Positions 27,601 through 33,485 of a DNA stretch of 42,787 nucleotides are shown in pieces. The notes under the pieces are model-generated. The model worked only from the letters and a program-made list of their open reading frames with translations, did not search any database and had not been told where the DNA came from. The translations under genes and the position numbers were made by a program. Each line of letters starts with the position of its first letter. Position 1 is the first letter of the stretch. The DNA is from Coriobacteriales bacterium (GTDB lineage Bacteria; Actinomycetota; Coriobacteriia; Coriobacteriales; UBA8131): NCBI GenBank assembly GCA_031282405.1, contig JAITDU010000050.1:1-42787 (forward strand), in the 5' to 3' direction.

Positions 27601-29497
27601 CGACGCCGGTATGTTCGTGGCATCGACGCTTGACGGTATTATCTGGTTAGATACCGATGACAATGGTATCCGCAGTGCCAACGAGACTGGTATCAGCGGT
27701 ATCGGGGTTACGCTGGAGGGTACTGACGCTAACGGTGCATCTGTGAATCGTACAACAGTAAGCGCCAACAACGGTACCTACAGCTTTGCCGACATCAAAC
27801 CCGGCAGTTACATAACACGTTTTAATGCCACGGCACTGTTTGCCGGTCATGTGCGCGATTATCGTTGGGCAAAATATCAACAGGGTGCAGACAGGAGCGT
27901 AGACTCTGATGCCCTCATACCAACAAACGTTGATGATCCGCAGACAACGACCACAACGATTGTTGTGGCCTATGGCACTGCTACAGGAGCCATCGATGCC
28001 GGTATTGTTCCCTTTATCCATATTGCTGGATTTGTCTGGCTGGACTCCGATCGCGATGGCGTTAATACCAACAGGACCGAGATGCCGCTGGAAAACATCG
28101 CAGTCACCCTTTTCAAAGACAGTTTTGCAACACCTTTGATGACGGTTGTTACCGCAAGCGATGGGAGCTTCCGCTTTGATAATCTGCTGTATGGCACCTA
28201 TCTGGGAGGCTTTATCAACCCCAATGCCGAGGATTACTCCTTTACGGTTGCTGGTGCGGATCATGCTGTGACCAGCTTGGCATCCAGCCCCTTAGGTTCT
28301 GCATATGAGAACTATTATGCGGCGGGCTTTACTGATGCTGCTACGTTGGACGTCAACCATGATAATGTATGGAATTGCGGCTTTTATTTGATTCCCAATT
28401 ATAAAGTGACCTATGACCCCAATGGTGGAACGATAGCAGGGTATAGTCCCGGCCAGTCCATTGTTCTTACGGTCAAGGAAGGGCGCTTGCTGCCCGCCCA
28501 GGCTGTCAGTCGCACCGGATACACATTCAGCGGTTGGCACCCTCTATCTGATAGCAGCTATACCTGGGACTTTACCGTTGATCGGATGCCTGACGCCAAT
28601 ATGACCTTAAAAGCGTCCTGGACCGAAAGCAGCGAGCCTCCCGGACCACCTGAGCCTCCCGGACCGCCTGGACCTCCCGGGCCATCAGGACCATCCGGGC
28701 CGTCTGAGCCACCTGTGTCTCCTGTACCCACTGCTGTCTACCATGTGTTTTATAACGCTAACGGCGGCAGCGGAACGGTTCCAGTAGATGCGCGAGACTA
28801 TCAAAGTGGCGACGTTGTGCTGCTATTAGGTCAAGGCGGACTGAGCCGCGACGGTTACCAATTCCTTGGTTGGAGTCTTACCTCGTCAGGCCCGGTCATT
28901 ACCAGCTTTAACATTTTTGCCAATACTACTGTTTATGCTCAATGGCAGCTTCTGGGGCAAGCCGGTGTGCCGACTCCGCCATCGACTCCGCCAACGTCGC
29001 CGTTGCGCAACCTGATTGCCGCTCTATTCGGCCCGAATATGCCCGCCCTTGACCTCTGTGGATTCACTATACCCCTCATGAGTGAGCCGGGCGAGGCCGC
29101 CTGGGCCCTGCTTAACCTGATCCTGTTGGTCGCAGGCGCACTTCTCAGTCTGCTTATGTGCGCTCTGTACTTCCATAGACGCGTGGTGGTTGATGATGAT
29201 TCTATCGAGAAGGACGGAAAGAAGCCTTTGAGAGAAAAACATCTGCTTGGGCGAATGCTCAGCCTGGCACTCGTAGGAGTAGCGCTGATTCTGTTCGTCC
29301 TTACTGAGGATATGAGTCTGAAGGTGGTGCTGATCGACCAATGGACCTTGCCTTGTGTGATGATATGTGCCGCCCAGATAGTGCTCTGCGCGTTCAGTAC
29401 GCGGCGCAAGCCGATCGGTAATGACCCGGACGATGATAAAGGCACAGGCGAATGGCTTACTTCAAGGACTTACAAAGGAGTGCCAACGACAAGCTGA
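15680..29497 (+). CDS. Giant multidomain surface adhesin (4605 aa) with a three-helix membrane anchor
   Basis: Signal peptide at 1-36 (basic KTIKARSKHYLANK, then a Leu-rich core, possible cleavage after AIA), followed by an acidic Ser/Asp/Pro linker to about 110. Residues about 430-2700 hold many SpaA/Cna-B-like beta domains. Their E-boxes include YRLKET (about 554), YYLKEV (804), YLLTEP (1057), YLVEEI (1486), YYILKE (1866), YRIVET (2164), YYLIKE (2288), YRITEA (2432) and FWVRED (2585); most have a Lys in the first strand, fitting isopeptide bonds. Seven SdrD B-like modules with DxDxDG calcium loops begin at about 3290, 3438, 3581, 3721, 3854, 3986 and 4117. Two InlB/Flg_new repeats (4241-4314 and 4354-4422) flank a Pro-rich linker. 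Three membrane helices (about 4474-4500, 4526-4544, 4555-4573) replace LPXTG. ATG 15680 follows GGGGGTGG. One intact frame. Role inferred: adhesion or surface stalk. Confidence 0.92.
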   Translation: MNPKTIKARSKHYLANKTVILLLLLLLIIGLVPAIALSGQQSPTEAPDLVDVNHDTEADSDKQDVASSPDEAGEDSADADALSTETPSNPQDTVGSGEPASGATGLAPQATNAQLSVEVNPMGSPQALTGETMQARLTSSAVNAPGGSVIIMPLYSTFTNDFSHTFVPSPGSTFVQYRGRNYTDAFPGDAGGYTFNYGDSSVTLDNALLIWMPTQQGSGSLPAYYVNYHFDNGVTPHGQSITINAWILEAEGVSNNTPGTIKSGGGRSATSAPVTLTALADESWTVAQSVSTPSDAADQVFTALRSRSYADVMNEGDAEDDYVVTYRLDVTSNKAPGDCGRIYMDRLTITDTLTSPADGTPRLVSVKDSNNTAIAATIVDTSATTKTITFDAAMPGLGQYADSQSFFLTVVYDKDDYTRRVNASTPTEPRYIDNSSTATYYPVTSRPGGFVSPASNASVAFGWYQEEPLLPTLTIDTFIGVSGVSRYYTAALATIYEAPAIPYTDGSESQVKFSLTPVDPDNKTSAIGEPVYQSPKLGANGASAVFAQLQPGTYRLKETQTISTEVNTVVPSTLAGSGVLVVVSEPAPTTGLSTLTVAGENYTTSTKHFNVTNGSTTRGYLKVYTKAQVPFQWPDSYEDYYTLVSPHASAPLQLWDGNTVVASALADLSDSGGSYTLFENLPITPQQGSYELAGQGADSGYYVKTVTPGQPSAPDDARLTTVEVSSTETKTYTLFFNRNYGGFVAGMMFVDAYHNPISVGDFCASYKLYRDSALTIELTSDAEDFTICTNNPAYILKEFAAGTYYLKEVALTIDGKDATEQYPLEQSGQVSVTIEKDSFKAYPTGPADVVTSGTGPWAGNNALSGGVLMSQSEYGELSIQCFSGDGTTRAESEFTITGPDGFNKIVAIPENGIYSEMVAPGNYTITPHNLHDEAIVAQSMDGSHVINPSSVTVMVASSTMSAPTATVANSLISHNDCVQTAVFALKYPPYPIVHTIRRNNPLGSAVNIPGSTGYGFTIYQLYDMGKTYVRHAYSDSIMAGNELGYLKLNNRLPANTYLLTEPIMPDNGLRYYVPPGYWPLFGMDGQTTGRHGVDRAEVEALSPESQPFKFVVTEDDYVDNPMGVYHLPESILNVPYNTLEFAAREPGASPSAPDVSGITFTAYPTAADAAAGTNPSASAITGDYSTTIIEKLSPGTYYIKQSAGTSGHMDPNALFKMEIDANGWPTFSWEGTPPVGTVIGTPYGGDAGTTTTITVTSLQNPYAEFIKVGEINEWTNAFERKTQVLPGAEFNLRDNEGNWYARNDFTGDYVISATPGAIVSRSDGSVPLWGLDPYKSYELIEVVTPPVPAPNPDGLTYEPTRTQFKFSLNDEGTEWNVEASLNLVGTPPYQHYEIKNNISAHYLQISKLPITLHDGKLKEAGFDIVGTPPYDTIDTTGAEFEIWSMREDPVGSHNWVRDALVDTVTIGNVSLGTSHTGLSHRLSPGNYLVEEIKGPQSYDPLDTWSGVGTSIAGNQDTSVYVNLADVSTPVPEDQIAVTQDPRWVATANYSASVHIPAGGDEVINMVFGDSNYVGPPSGDYAAHRFARIYGEKDGYILGTNGAYEWDSLIGGAEFDIYPAYQDAQGQYHPFPMVNSTSLTHVKTNDFAGGQAGFGQFISDYFDVSQAFYYGGSDWTTDSGRYAQYANNSVLSGTDCRIVPSGPALIDWDAVPAEVRYQYANSYMSYPVVLVETGGQHLSTNGGPYLFDPANPPLFDMTLAYSPTLLTTYYSNGNSNTVASEHALPFVSKNCKGTGLLEVLKSKDIGSPFLDGAQFEIYHCNPDDIIADGKFKSTALEALQNATLVTTMTSSSTPSAEENILTLAPGYYILKEITLPAGFSGYGSWRIEAWRGDGNVRPGGPFTSIFDNNGVLDNSDLIGPVFVLDVDVPGYARYGTRAMIFNDPKASINILNYWNGRHITGDSPYAYSSTFNIIAPEGHYDSGTTGTYVSNGENWYRGEDVALPGLIEGNYSLRLSSINRTDYYGNVAAQASDDSISFSVLYNTVISSGADAPKLNGAPMADSAALAASNGTGVWYTVDDEGRVTIHINHPAKSTLVIQKGSVSDSGETSSMYFTSAYAYFDYQRLNPDGSDYTGSGTVRGTIEWHAHGIDFIDPDVRTVLDPGLYRIVETACTGGWIIDAVPVYIQVDTYGEVYLQNNRAINGTVSSLSNPLRPSVTYQPAFFYNYSSQGTFEIKKLATPSDTHNLPGAEFDLFPSANGTTPSGGAIMHIVDTPDAGVYYGGSVPSGYYLIKETVAPAGKALRTDYIPIAVEPVQQPHYVGFDDPANVNVKAIVDPESLNIHVAKEVTYPAVGTPGNAGYIPERTVRVGLLPVYLWRLKPDQSGLAAGSYDAVPSSAPGGVGYWLTHDKNTATSPADIGMTDALSVTVTGEYRITEALAPQHNYLSTNDAYKMSGINPGTTPSQSAISGNTQLGSSANANIKVVFDTATNALKADTTNPDWDASTNTLTIKNPFNGYMLIAQKLDYLSEQMITGVPGAVFSLYTSEAAALAHDTSSSDYVESQTDTNGQGYVQFTPGYTTTKLDFWVREDVAPSGYSIDPWYGSRVQHLVVDPANMDASAHVARFYDGPLPTASMNVGKAVEPNSKGSSDVPVEHSLSIEGFDTTYTISPGAAENTLPLYNYVVQDGSDTQPALTFKGKNATGQEIDIPTIAGNMPTYTFKAVRIGPSVSFKSALDARHNNSTPVYARVNGGAWTQLSKTGFTSFALPTGTEHYLKVEYSDSDNLAVPYVGTMFTPGNIQLDVSFDRFQPTAAQPEVSRILNTVTVNAKDSEGIAYRQGSGNAEITIDVSTRPIMKMEKVKTGPIDNPLTPTVNEGLVFANSKGILTYQIRMTNDSSEALDIERPMIIDYLEAEALSLHYDGTTPNYNVRMNGAPYVGTVIFTELTPNVYSWSLPDAVLHRGDYVTIDLSVDVAPIVATPQVTNEAYGTSTKLPLRPSFAYPTGASFVAQNMFDANAVYAINTAAAASWNKLALVPNFDPAALGLFVRAATSGEEIANVDGVWSMKSVSINSGAYLAANAPVPVTLNDTVRYRLALQNNQQGSNVDENSLTNLRIVDMLPAINDGRGTDWSAALRGYWRINTSSIKVRTLRDGDLPSNLYRVWGNVTDPGTTSGNALTATDGSLMISLGNRDAVALGSTIPFNDDGDYKLAPHDILYVEFSMSFDTAAIAADGALAGLYADNNLNLAVNDYASYYQSILNDGVLSLGEDLDVSSNKVAVRLAAPRVTVSGKTWEDTNYNGLEDAGETVRVNVPVTLYRRVNGGTTELVDASLSTDFSFTNPLSTDARGFYEFKGLDSSYHTGIEYMVEFGSAGTGFVFTQKDAPNGMSTVDAYNDDMDSDAYPLGIPGYNAGQTDWYTVNTNRSNIWAGYYKSSVLKGWAWYDYDDNGIQDPSETDGVTGIAVSLYTQLAAAQAGVTSGANYIGTTTTDAKGAYLFSGLMSGSTYYLRFDKSGITPATSTYKWSRELQGSDIQKDSNPSPYPLATDYTLPIAITGANTVSYGGTTAYIDAGVVPLSAIIGGYVWEDKNYDGIQNGPTTVSDPLFENPLPAIIVKLYQSTNGGSTWNITPYATTTTASNGRFIFTGPGSSSTGIDFAPNIVYRIEVLRPDATWFYTLKGRGTNPALDSDINAEGSLTGYSDVIGAPSASLGAGLYRLGGVSGKVWFDTNGNGSQLDETFTDKPANVVVTLYRLEESAWVQVGVSVTTTQSDARYTFAGLKSGTYKIGFDRSGLVSMTKTYQWTVPNAAADDYDSDAIYTLATDYTAETAPLTLGYHSFLNAVDAGIVPIINKISGLVWEDRDVNDLQNLDGADVPMSGVAVSLYRSNDNGRSWPTSALYTIATAANGSYLFDNGGRGLEFGTDIVYKIKVDKPVHTPSYAFVKKNAAGGAYPHHDSDVNTTSGESDIIHVGTTVVDAGMFVASTLDGIIWLDTDDNGIRSANETGISGIGVTLEGTDANGASVNRTTVSANNGTYSFADIKPGSYITRFNATALFAGHVRDYRWAKYQQGADRSVDSDALIPTNVDDPQTTTTTIVVAYGTATGAIDAGIVPFIHIAGFVWLDSDRDGVNTNRTEMPLENIAVTLFKDSFATPLMTVVTASDGSFRFDNLLYGTYLGGFINPNAEDYSFTVAGADHAVTSLASSPLGSAYENYYAAGFTDAATLDVNHDNVWNCGFYLIPNYKVTYDPNGGTIAGYSPGQSIVLTVKEGRLLPAQAVSRTGYTFSGWHPLSDSSYTWDFTVDRMPDANMTLKASWTESSEPPGPPEPPGPPGPPGPSGPSGPSEPPVSPVPTAVYHVFYNANGGSGTVPVDARDYQSGDVVLLLGQGGLSRDGYQFLGWSLTSSGPVITSFNIFANTTVYAQWQLLGQAGVPTPPSTPPTSPLRNLIAALFGPNMPALDLCGFTIPLMSEPGEAAWALLNLILLVAGALLSLLMCALYFHRRVVVDDDSIEKDGKKPLREKHLLGRMLSLALVGVALILFVLTEDMSLKVVLIDQWTLPCVMICAAQIVLCAFSTRRKPIGNDPDDDKGTGEWLTSRTYKGVPTTS

Positions 29498-29532
29498 ATG
29501 ATTGCCAGTTGATTGCGCGCTAGCGCTGTCTA

Positions 29533-29568
29533 GGATTGCGAGCCCCCGAAAAGGGGGCGCAGCAATCC
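29533..29568. terminator. Hairpin after the giant gene
   Basis: GGATTGC (29533-29539) pairs with GCAATCC (29562-29568), and GCCCCC (29542-29547) with GGGGGC (29553-29558) around GAAAA. There is no T-tract. It may stabilise the mRNA end or belong to the ATTGC/GCAAT hairpin family also seen near tRNA-Ser. Confidence 0.5.
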
Positions 29569-29656
29569 AGGCACTCATGATTGACCCACGGATTGACGAC
29601 GACCGGCGACCGCTCACGCAACGGCGCTGACCTGAGAAATTTTAGATAGCATCATC

Positions 29657-29691
29657 AAAGGGGTATCCCGTTACACAAGGGATGCCCTTTT
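29657..29691 (+). terminator. Rho-independent terminator after the giant gene
   Basis: A 13-bp stem, AAAGGGGTATCCC (29657-29669) with GGGATGCCCTTTT (29679-29691), includes two G-T wobbles and a 9-nt loop. The T-run is the 3' end of the right arm. It separates the giant gene from the ribosomal operon. Confidence 0.75.
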
Positions 29692-29813
29692 GGTGTGTTG
29701 AGGCAAACAACCGGGTGATTTTGCGTTACAGGCACGACTTGGCGTGGTTTTGCGTGCTTTGGCACGATTTTTTGTGATTTTTTGCGATTTTGAGGGCTCC
29801 AGTTTTGTTTTGG

Positions 29814-29862
29814 TTAAGGTTTGGTTAAGGATTAATTAAGAATCGCCTGTCATACTGATAAT
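29814..29862 (+). promoter_or_regulatory. Pho-box-like triple direct repeat with -10 box
   Basis: TTAAGG (29814-29819), TTAAGG (29825-29830) and TTAAGA (29836-29841) are spaced exactly 11 bp apart. CATACT (29851-29856) or GATAAT (29857-29862) could be the -10 box. An 11-bp period of hexamers next to a -10 is how OmpR/PhoB-family response regulators activate. No long gene starts nearby; the next is rpsF at 30113. The gene-free stretch 29498-30112 is otherwise T-rich sequence, a hairpin and a terminator. Confidence 0.5.
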
Positions 29863-30014
29863 CGCAATGATGGCAAGACCCGTTTACGAAGTCATCAAAG
29901 GCAGGTAAAAAGTAAGGCCAGATTGTCGAGGTGGAGTGTAATCCTAGGCACACATCCACTGAGGTTCACGCAAGGGCCCATGGCAGGCACCGCGCCGGCA
30001 TGACGCGCGTCAAC

Positions 30015-30043
30015 TTGTCCGCAAGCGCAAAGCATGGTACACT
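30015..30043 (+). promoter_or_regulatory. Promoter of the rpsF operon
   Basis: TTGTCC (30015-30020), a 17-nt spacer and TACACT (30038-30043), ending 69 nt before rpsF. Good match in sequence and spacing. Confidence 0.65.
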
Positions 30044-30112
30044 CTCTGGTTCACATCCTGCTCGGGTTTTGCCTTCACGTACCCGAGCCCAAATGCCCAA
30101 AGGAGGTGGAAG

Positions 30113-30400
30113 ATGAAGGCTTACGAACTGCTGTTCTTTGTTAGTCCGACCATCGAAGACGAGGTACGCGAAGCTACCCTTGCCAAGGTAGATAGTACCA
30201 TCACGAATCTCGGTGGCGTCATCGACAATGTTGACGAATGGGGCAAGCGCAAACTTGCCTATGAGGTCGGCAAACTTACCGATGGCGACTATTATCTGTA
30301 TGAATTTCATGCGAGACCCAGAAGTATCAAAGAGCTGTCGCGCATACTGCGCATAACAGACGCTATCCCGCGGTTTTTGGTCAGCAAAAAGACCAACTGA
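30113..30400 (+). CDS. rpsF: 30S ribosomal protein S6
   Basis: Small-subunit protein that pairs with S18 on the platform of 16S rRNA. 95 residues, full family length, starting MKAYELLFFVSPTIED and containing WGKRKLAYEV and the EFHARP segment. AAAGGAGGTG before the ATG is the strongest ribosome binding site in the window. First gene of the conserved rpsF-ssb-rpsR-rplI-dnaB operon. Confidence 0.97.
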   Translation: MKAYELLFFVSPTIEDEVREATLAKVDSTITNLGGVIDNVDEWGKRKLAYEVGKLTDGDYYLYEFHARPRSIKELSRILRITDAIPRFLVSKKTN

Positions 30401-30463
30401 GTTCTGCGGGCACAACTATGGGTCAACGCAACCATGGGTTAACAAGAGAGTAAGGTGATTGAT

Positions 30464-30928
30464 ATGAGCATTAACAAGGCGATTATAACCGGCAACCTGA
30501 CGCGCGATCCAGAACTGAGCGCGACCCCCTCGGGGATGCCCGTGCTTTCGCTGGGAGTAGCGGTAAATGATCGACGCAAGAACTCCAGTACCGGAGAGTG
30601 GGAGGACTATGCCAACTACATTGATTGCACGATGTTTGGTTCGCGTGCTGAAAGCGTAGCCCGTTATCTGTCCAAGGGCTCTAAAGTGGGCGTAGAAGGT
30701 AAACTGCGCTGGCATCAATGGGAATCAAAAGACGGCCAGAAGCGCTCGAAAGTCGATATCATCATAGATGATATCGAATTCTTATCACCAAGGAGCGGTT
30801 CTGCCGGAACCGATACCAACTATGGCGCCGCCCGTCCAACCGCTCAAGAACCCAATACTCCGGCTGTGGAGGCAACGATACCGGCTGCCCCCGAGATTAC
30901 TGTCTATGATGAAGATATTCCGTTTTAA
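30464..30928 (+). CDS. ssb: Single-stranded DNA-binding protein
   Basis: Binds single-stranded DNA at replication forks. 154 residues. OB-fold at 1-110 ([59 protein letters not shown]), a Pro/Ala/Thr-rich linker, and the acidic tip DEDIPF, which recruits replication and repair partners. ATG 30464 has AAGGTG 6 nt upstream; GTG 30455 is in frame but too close to that site. Located between rpsF and rpsR as in most bacteria. Confidence 0.97.
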   Translation: MSINKAIITGNLTRDPELSATPSGMPVLSLGVAVNDRRKNSSTGEWEDYANYIDCTMFGSRAESVARYLSKGSKVGVEGKLRWHQWESKDGQKRSKVDIIIDDIEFLSPRSGSAGTDTNYGAARPTAQEPNTPAVEATIPAAPEITVYDEDIPF

Positions 30929-30939
30929 GGAGGCAACAG

Positions 30940-31203
30940 ATGGCTGATGTAGTACGCCAGCCGCGTAAAAAATACTGTGCGTTTTGCAAGGATGAGAACC
31001 TGGCGATCGATTATAAGGACACGGCCTTGCTGCGCAAATACATGACCGACCGCGGCAAGATCAAACCACGACGCATCACGGGCAACTGTGCTCAGCACCA
31101 AAAGGATATAGCCGTAGCCATCAAGCGTGCGCGCGAGATGGCGCTGGTGCCCTATGCTGTGCCGGTGGCCAGCGGGCGTAGTGACAAACGCAATCGCAGC
31201 TAG
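30940..31203 (+). CDS. rpsR: 30S ribosomal protein S18 (zinc-binding form)
   Basis: Forms a heterodimer with S6 in the 30S platform. 87 residues. Core [21 protein letters not shown] is diagnostic. Cys13, Cys16, Cys50 and His53 make a C+ type zinc site, so expression may be tied to zinc supply if a zinc-free paralogue exists elsewhere. AAGGAGG lies just upstream; 11 nt separate it from ssb. Confidence 0.96.
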   Translation: MADVVRQPRKKYCAFCKDENLAIDYKDTALLRKYMTDRGKIKPRRITGNCAQHQKDIAVAIKRAREMALVPYAVPVASGRSDKRNRS

Positions 31204-31230
31204 TATACTAGCATATAAGGAGCGGTAAAG

Positions 31231-32055
31231 ATGAAGGTGATACTGTTACAAGAACTCAAAGGGCAGGGAGGCGAAGGCGACGTTGTCGACGTTAAGCGCG
31301 GCTTTGCGGTCAATTATCTGTTTCCTCGCAAGATTGCCCTTGAGGCCACTAAAGGCAATCTTAAGCAGCTTGAACTGCGCAAACATAACATTGCCAAGCG
31401 CGAGGCAACTCGTTTAGACAGCGCTGAGAAAGTATTAGCTGCGCTCGATGGAAAAACGCTGGTAATGCCGGCACGGGTAGGCGAGGAGGGTCAGTTGTTC
31501 GGCTCGGTCACCACTCAACAGATTGCCGATAAGCTGCTTGAGTCCTATGGCATCGAGATCGACCGCAAAAAGATCGACCTGCATGCGCCGATAAAGACTG
31601 TAGGCGAACATAGCGCCACGATCTCGATTTATCGAGACGCCAAAGCTGTATTGACGGTTGAGGTTGTGGATGAGCATGCTGAGGCTGAGGCTGCTGCTGA
31701 GGTGGTTGCCACAGAGATTGTCGAAGAAATCATCGAAGAAGCAGTAGCCGAGGAGATTGCCGCAGAAGTCGTTGCGGAGGAAATAATCGCAGAGATTGCT
31801 GAACAGGCTGCTGAGGAAACTGATTATGACAGGGCAGTCGAGGCAGATGCGGATAACATCCTTGAACAGGCTGACCAAGCTTTCAAAGTGGTTGCTAATA
31901 AACTTATTCAGGCTGCGGACAGCGCTGACGACGAAGATGTTGATCCGGAAGCATCGGCCCAAGCCGCAGTCGAGGTTCTCAAAGAGGTTGAGCAGGTGCT
32001 GGATGCCACCATAGTCGAAGTCCTAGAGGATGCTGACGCAGACGCAAAGTCATAG
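31231..32055 (+). CDS. rplI: 50S ribosomal protein L9 with a long acidic C-terminal extension
   Basis: Residues 1-149 are a complete L9: the N-terminal domain MKVILLQELKGQGGEGDVVDVKRGFAVNYLFPRKIAL, the connecting helix, and a C-terminal RNA-binding domain ending near VLTVEVVDEH. Residues 150-274 are an extra 125-residue tail almost entirely of Ala, Glu, Asp, Val and Ile (e.g. EIVEEIIEEAVAEEIAAEVV), predicted helical and very acidic. Typical L9 has about 150 residues. The frame is intact and ends directly before dnaB (stop TAG at 32053-32055, dnaB GTG at 32056). AAGGAG precedes the ATG by 9 nt. The tail's role is unknown; it may contact partners off the ribosome. Confidence 0.95.
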   Translation: MKVILLQELKGQGGEGDVVDVKRGFAVNYLFPRKIALEATKGNLKQLELRKHNIAKREATRLDSAEKVLAALDGKTLVMPARVGEEGQLFGSVTTQQIADKLLESYGIEIDRKKIDLHAPIKTVGEHSATISIYRDAKAVLTVEVVDEHAEAEAAAEVVATEIVEEIIEEAVAEEIAAEVVAEEIIAEIAEQAAEETDYDRAVEADADNILEQADQAFKVVANKLIQAADSADDEDVDPEASAQAAVEVLKEVEQVLDATIVEVLEDADADAKS

Positions 32056-33417
32056 GTGGATAGAATCTTGGCAGAGGTCAACAACATAGAGTTGCCGCAC
32101 AACCTGGATGCCGAGCAGGCGGCTTTAGCCGCCATGATCCTGGACCGTGAGGTGGTTGAGGATGCGGTTGTGGCCATCAGAGCCGAGGATTTTTTCAAAC
32201 CTGAGCACCAGATGATATTTCAAGCTATAGTCGAGATGGTCGGTCAGCATACGCCCGTCGACCAACTCACTTTAGCGGACAAACTCGACGCACAGGGAAA
32301 ATTAAAAGCCGTCGGCGGTAAGGATTACATCCTCACCCTTGCGGACAAGTCCTTTGCTTTGGGCAACTGGGGCAGCCATGTCGAGATCGTCAAAAATGAC
32401 GCGTTGTTGCGCGAACTGATAGATGCGGCAGTGCATATCAAGGCGTTGAGTCAAAGCTCCACCGATGATGCCGACGCAGTTGTTGAAGAAGCGGAGAAAC
32501 TGCTGTTCGACGCCACGAACAAGCGGATAAAATCCAGCTTTCAGAGTTTAGGCAGTTTGTATATCGAGACCATGGATCTTTTGGAGGCCCAGGGAGCCAG
32601 CAAAAACGCTATTCTCGGCGTGCCGACCGGTTTTAAGGAATTGGATAACTTGTTGGTTGGTATGCGTTCGGGCGATCTTTTGGTCTTAGCCGCCCGTCCC
32701 GGCATTGGCAAGACCGCTCTGGCATTGAATATAGCTGCAAGCGCTGCCCGTAGTGGCACCCAGGTTGCTTTCTTCTCTTTGGAGATGCCTGCCCAACAAT
32801 TGGTGCAAAGACTGCTTTCGGCCGAGGCAAGTATCGATTCTTATAAGATGCGTACCGGCAGGCTCAGCCTTGCGGATTTTCAAGAGATAGCCCGGGTGGG
32901 AAACGAGTTCGACAAGTTCAAGTTCGACATCGATGACTCACCTGGGCTATCCATTTTGGAACTGAGGGCCAAGGCGCGCAGACAGCTGCGTCGAAACAAA
33001 GACGGCAAAGGGCTGATAGTGGTGGATTACCTGCAACTGATGGAACCGCCACGCGCCTCAAAACAACGCGATCGTTATTTGGAAGTTGGCGATATTTCGC
33101 GCGGTTTGAAGATGCTTGCCAAGGAACTCGGCGTGCCGATCCTAGCCTTGAGCCAATTGAGCCGTCTGGTCGAAGGGCGCCGGGATAAAAGGCCGCAACT
33201 GTCTGACCTGCGCGAGTCCGGCTCCATTGAGCAGGATGCCGACGTCGTAATGTTCATCGACCGGTCGGTATCCCCCGAAGAGGCTCTAAGTCCACAGCGT
33301 CCGGAATTAGGCATTGCCAATCTCATAGTTGGCAAGAATCGAAACGGCGCTACCCGCGACATCGAATTAGTGTTCATTCCCGAGCATACTACGTTTCGCG
33401 ATAAATACCGAGGCTAG
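32056..33417 (+). CDS. dnaB: Replicative DNA helicase DnaB
   Basis: Hexameric 5'-3' helicase of the replication fork. 453 residues. N-terminal domain from NLDAEQAALAAMILD (16-30) interacts with primase. The RecA-like domain has Walker A ARPGIGKTA at 213-221, Walker B LIVVDYLQLM, and the LSQLSR and DLRESGSIEQDADVVMFIDR motifs. No intein. The GTG start at 32056 immediately follows the rplI stop with no obvious ribosome binding site, so translation is probably coupled. Last gene of the operon; convergent with rmuC across 68 nt without a clear terminator. Confidence 0.96.
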   Translation: MDRILAEVNNIELPHNLDAEQAALAAMILDREVVEDAVVAIRAEDFFKPEHQMIFQAIVEMVGQHTPVDQLTLADKLDAQGKLKAVGGKDYILTLADKSFALGNWGSHVEIVKNDALLRELIDAAVHIKALSQSSTDDADAVVEEAEKLLFDATNKRIKSSFQSLGSLYIETMDLLEAQGASKNAILGVPTGFKELDNLLVGMRSGDLLVLAARPGIGKTALALNIAASAARSGTQVAFFSLEMPAQQLVQRLLSAEASIDSYKMRTGRLSLADFQEIARVGNEFDKFKFDIDDSPGLSILELRAKARRQLRRNKDGKGLIVVDYLQLMEPPRASKQRDRYLEVGDISRGLKMLAKELGVPILALSQLSRLVEGRRDKRPQLSDLRESGSIEQDADVVMFIDRSVSPEEALSPQRPELGIANLIVGKNRNGATRDIELVFIPEHTTFRDKYRG

Positions 33418-33485
33418 TGCTCTGTAAAGCCAAATTCATCATGCGCAAAGTCCTAAGTAGGTACTGTTTGTTGGAGGGGGAAGGA

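Noticed and set aside
29098-29497. LPXTG sortase signal at the adhesin C terminus
   Set aside because: No LPXTG-like motif followed by a single helix and basic tail; instead three hydrophobic segments are present.
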